A stretch of 32,807 nucleotides of DNA from Sulfurovum sp. Lineage in GTDB: Bacteria > Campylobacterota > Campylobacteria > Campylobacterales > Sulfurovaceae. Positions 30,519-32,807 of the stretch are shown here, piece after piece; positions within the stretch are counted from its first letter, which is position 1, and each line of letters opens with the position of its first letter. Where the stretch lies: assembly GCA_026984165.1 (NCBI GenBank), contig JALSSQ010000302.1, positions 1-32,807 on the forward strand, in the 5' to 3' direction. The translations under genes and the position numbers were made by a program. The notes beneath the pieces are model-generated. The model saw only the letters and a list, made by a program, of their open reading frames with translations, searched no databases and was not told the DNA's origin.

Positions 30519-31947
30519 CTGTTTCCTTTTCGTTATATCTTCTAATAAGCATCTCTTCAGAGATAGGCTTATCAATGCCAAAACCTTGGAGGTAATCTAT
30601 ACCTAAGGAGATAAGTTTGTTTTTTTGTGATGTATTATCGACCCATTTTGCAACTGTTAAAATATTTAAATCTTTTGACATTGTAATCAAAGAAGAGAGC
30701 ATCGCCATATTGGTAGCATTGTCAAGATTTGTGACATATTCACGATCAAATTGAACCATATCGAATTTAAAGTGTTTCATATACTCCATAGATGCATTGG
30801 AAGATCCAAAATTATCGATACAAATACGTACTCCTTTGGCCCTAAATATACCCAATGTTTTAAAGTATCCAGAGAGATCATGGTGCGTTTTTCGTTCGTA
30901 GAGTTGAATGATAAGACGTGATGTCTCAGTATTATGCTCTTTTAAGAGCATAAAAAACTTTTCTTGAAAGTTTCTGTTTCTCAATGAAAAAGGTGAGAGG
31001 TTAAAAGTAAGAGATATATGTTTATCGAGCAATGGCAATAACTTAATAATATGCTCAGAAAGAGCAAGATCATAATTGACACCTAATCCAAGCCTGTTGA
31101 TGATGGGTAAATAGACTCTTGGGAGGATCTCCTTATTATCGCGAGAGATAAGTTTGGCAACAATTTCATAAATCTCTATTTGGCCATTATGGGTGTTCTC
31201 TAAAGGCCTAAATCCAAGTTTGAAATGCTTGTTGTTGAGAGCATTTATAATTGCTTGTTCTGTTTGATTGATCTCTTTTGCATGTTTCACATTTTCATTG
31301 TTCCCATCTTTGCCTTTGGAAGATGCTAATAAATCTTTGAGTTGACCGAGTATATGCTCTATATTTCCTTCTGTGTTTGTGACTGCTGAGTAATCATAGT
31401 CTATAGCTATGTCATCAATTTCTTTATTTTTTTCTATAAAAGTGTCAAAAATATTTTTAATATCATAGCCTTCTTTGTTTATAGCAATAAGAAATTCTGC
31501 ACCATATCTTCTTCCAATCAGCGGATTATCCAGTCCATATTGATTGAGTGTTTCATTTAGTTTATGAATGATGGTATATAGTAATAAATCAACTTTTTTG
31601 GCATTATAATTGTCATCAATTGTGGAGAGATTTTTGACTACAAGAAGTATAAGTGTTTTGGGTTTGTATGCTTCTAATTTATTGATAAAAGCCTTTTCAT
31701 TAAAGCTTTGTGTAGTACCATCAATAATAGTCTCTTTGACACTCATTTCAATAAGAAAATAGTTAAAATAAATGGTAATAAAAATAATACCAGCAATCAA
31801 AAAACCATTAATAAGATTTGGTTGAAAAGTACCTTCTTGAACAAATAATGAGTAGAAAACTAAAGAGACAAGAAGAAGCACAGGAATGCCTGCGCGGAGT
31901 GCTAATTTAAAACGACGTTCTCTCTCTTCTAATTCTGATAGTAACAT
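30505..31947 (-). CDS. Membrane protein with degenerate GGDEF and EAL domains
   Basis: A 480-residue protein: two transmembrane segments (about 18-36 and 47-67), a GGDEF-like domain in which the signature is RYGAEF (147-152), and an EAL-like domain (about 225-470). EAL motifs are changed: EIVAK (261-265) for ExLLR, DNFG (378-381) for DDFG, VQFD with Q399 for Lys, and AKWVD (433-437) for AEGVE; NLSP, E351 and LQGF remain. Loss of metal and catalytic residues predicts no cyclic-di-GMP hydrolysis and no synthesis. It could still bind the nucleotide or a protein, in the manner of LapD or YdiV. Coupled to gyrB by TAATG and to queF by a 14-base overlap. The sequence is more AT-rich and diverged than its neighbours. 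Confidence 0.85.
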   Translation of the reverse strand: MLLSELEERERRFKLALRAGIPVLLLVSLVFYSLFVQEGTFQPNLINGFLIAGIIFITIYFNYFLIEMSVKETIIDGTTQSFNEKAFINKLEAYKPKTLILLVVKNLSTIDDNYNAKKVDLLLYTIIHKLNETLNQYGLDNPLIGRRYGAEFLIAINKEGYDIKNIFDTFIEKNKEIDDIAIDYDYSAVTNTEGNIEHILGQLKDLLASSKGKDGNNENVKHAKEINQTEQAIINALNNKHFKLGFRPLENTHNGQIEIYEIVAKLISRDNKEILPRVYLPIINRLGLGVNYDLALSEHIIKLLPLLDKHISLTFNLSPFSLRNRNFQEKFFMLLKEHNTETSRLIIQLYERKTHHDLSGYFKTLGIFRAKGVRICIDNFGSSNASMEYMKHFKFDMVQFDREYVTNLDNATNMAMLSSLITMSKDLNILTVAKWVDNTSQKNKLISLGIDYLQGFGIDKPISEEMLIRRYNEKETDEIR

Positions 31948-32807
31948 TACACATCCAAGTGTTTTACATCTTTGGCATGACTCTCTATGTAGTTTCTTCT
32001 TGGTTCAACCTCATCGCCCATAAAGAGTACAAAGGTATCAGCTGCGGCTTCGTCATCTCCTACCTTCACTTGTAGAAGTCGTCTGTTTTCTGGGGTCATT
32101 GTGGTTTCCCAAAGTTGTTCAGGGTTCATCTCCCCTAGACCTTTGTAGCGCTGGATGTAGGCACCTTTTTTAGCAGAACTTTCAACCTCCTCAAAGAGGG
32201 CGAGTAAATCCTGATCTTTAAATTCATCCGTGATGTGTTCTTTGATTTTTTGGTGAATATGAATCGCTTCATTGTAGTGAGGGTTGGTAAAAAGAATATC
32301 ATCAACGATAAGTTCTTCAAGCCCATCATTGGTTTGTACAAAAAGATGAATTGTTTCATCAGAGATAGTTTTATTTAAGATGTTGTAGCCTAATTTTGCG
32401 ATATATGTTTCAATGGTTTTGGCTAAAGCTTTATTGTCCGTACCTACTACATCCGGATTTTCGATCATGTAACGTAGGACTTCAGGTAGGGCAAAACGTT
32501 TTTCTATCTCCTTAAGTGTCATACGATAGTAGGCTACAAGTTTAAATAAATCAATCAAGTCTGCTTCTCCCATGGTTTTACTTTCAATCACAGAGATACC
32601 ATTTTCAATAAGATAGTCATTGAGTGCTTTTTCGTCTTTGAGGTAAATCTCATTTTTACCTTTTTTATAACGATACAGTGGTGGTTGAGCAAGGTAAAGA
32701 TACCCATTTTCAATGATTGGTTTTAAGAATCGATAGAAGAATGTCATTAAGAGTGTCTGTATGTGCGATCCATCAACATCGGCATCGGTCATGATGATGA
32801 CTTTATG
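31947..32807 (-). CDS. gyrB: DNA gyrase subunit B, C-terminal part (cut by window edge)
   Basis: The last 287 codons of GyrB; the frame is open to base 32807 and the 5' part lies outside. It opens HKVIIMTDADVDGSH, the Toprim DxDxDG metal-binding motif, and contains YIQRYKGLGEMNPEQLWETTM and the C-terminal RRNYIESHAKDV. GyrB is the ATPase subunit that introduces negative supercoils. The MEN...RRLLQVKVGDDE spacing fits GyrB rather than ParE. It is the leading gene here of a gyrB-EAL-queF unit (stop and next start overlap as TAATG). In Campylobacterota dnaN and dnaA normally lie just upstream. Confidence 0.96.
   Translation of the reverse strand, partial: HKVIIMTDADVDGSHIQTLLMTFFYRFLKPIIENGYLYLAQPPLYRYKKGKNEIYLKDEKALNDYLIENGISVIESKTMGEADLIDLFKLVAYYRMTLKEIEKRFALPEVLRYMIENPDVVGTDNKALAKTIETYIAKLGYNILNKTISDETIHLFVQTNDGLEELIVDDILFTNPHYNEAIHIHQKIKEHITDEFKDQDLLALFEEVESSAKKGAYIQRYKGLGEMNPEQLWETTMTPENRRLLQVKVGDDEAAADTFVLFMGDEVEPRRNYIESHAKDVKHLDV

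Noticed and set aside
30519..30581. Longer QueF start
   Set aside because: The extra 21 residues lie in the EAL gene and do not resemble QueF; the internal ATG has AAAGGA upstream.

Overview
The window is AT-rich bacterial chromosome that reads as Campylobacterota (formerly Epsilonproteobacteria), most like Sulfurovum or a close relative. The grounds are protein-level resemblance (EF-Tu, RpoB, RpoC, L7/L12), separate rpoB and rpoC reading frames that overlap by 8 bases (Helicobacter and Wolinella have them fused), a pair of YeeE/YedE sulfur-compound transporters, and a gyrB-EAL-queF block. The genus is inferred; the phylum is fairly secure.

Left part (1-11063). A 5'-truncated DUF255 thioredoxin-fold protein is translationally coupled to a DUF309 protein and a two-domain SagB/nitroreductase-like protein. 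A five-gene membrane-lipid cluster follows (3451-8716): CDP-alcohol phosphatidyltransferase, CDP-diglyceride synthase, PlsC-type acyltransferase, an alpha/beta-hydrolase/methyltransferase fusion, and a PAP2/dual-specificity-phosphatase fusion. Four of the five match the order and architecture of the little-studied E. coli ynbABCD operon; the acyltransferase sits between the ynbB and ynbC equivalents. Two coupled half-size YeeE/YedE proteins come next, then on the minus strand a SUI1-family protein and a YaaA-family peroxide-stress protein.

Central part (11100-28800). This is the translation/transcription superoperon: a strong stable-RNA promoter, tRNA-Thr(UGU), tRNA-Tyr(GUA), tRNA-Gly(UCC), tRNA-Thr(GGU), tuf, rpmG, tRNA-Trp(CCA), secE, nusG, rplK, rplA, rplJ, rplL, rpoB, rpoC, rpsL, rpsG, fusA. 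Almost every intergenic gap here holds an RNA hairpin, including a probable L10 leader before rplJ, a textbook intrinsic terminator between rplJ and rplL, and two related palindromic elements placed 3 bases or less after the stops of rpoC and fusA.

Right part (28800-32807). An unrecognised small protein on the plus strand meets a minus-strand block: a DUF2853 protein, a small CI-repressor-type HTH protein, queF, a degenerate GGDEF/EAL membrane protein, and the 3' part of gyrB, cut by the window edge. In this phylum gyrB normally lies next to dnaN and dnaA, so the origin of replication is probably just beyond the right edge.

No rRNA, CRISPR array, insertion sequence or prophage was seen. No gene-free stretch is longer than 300 bases; the larger gaps (15473-15678, 16617-16817, 25498-25727, 28798-29032) are described individually.
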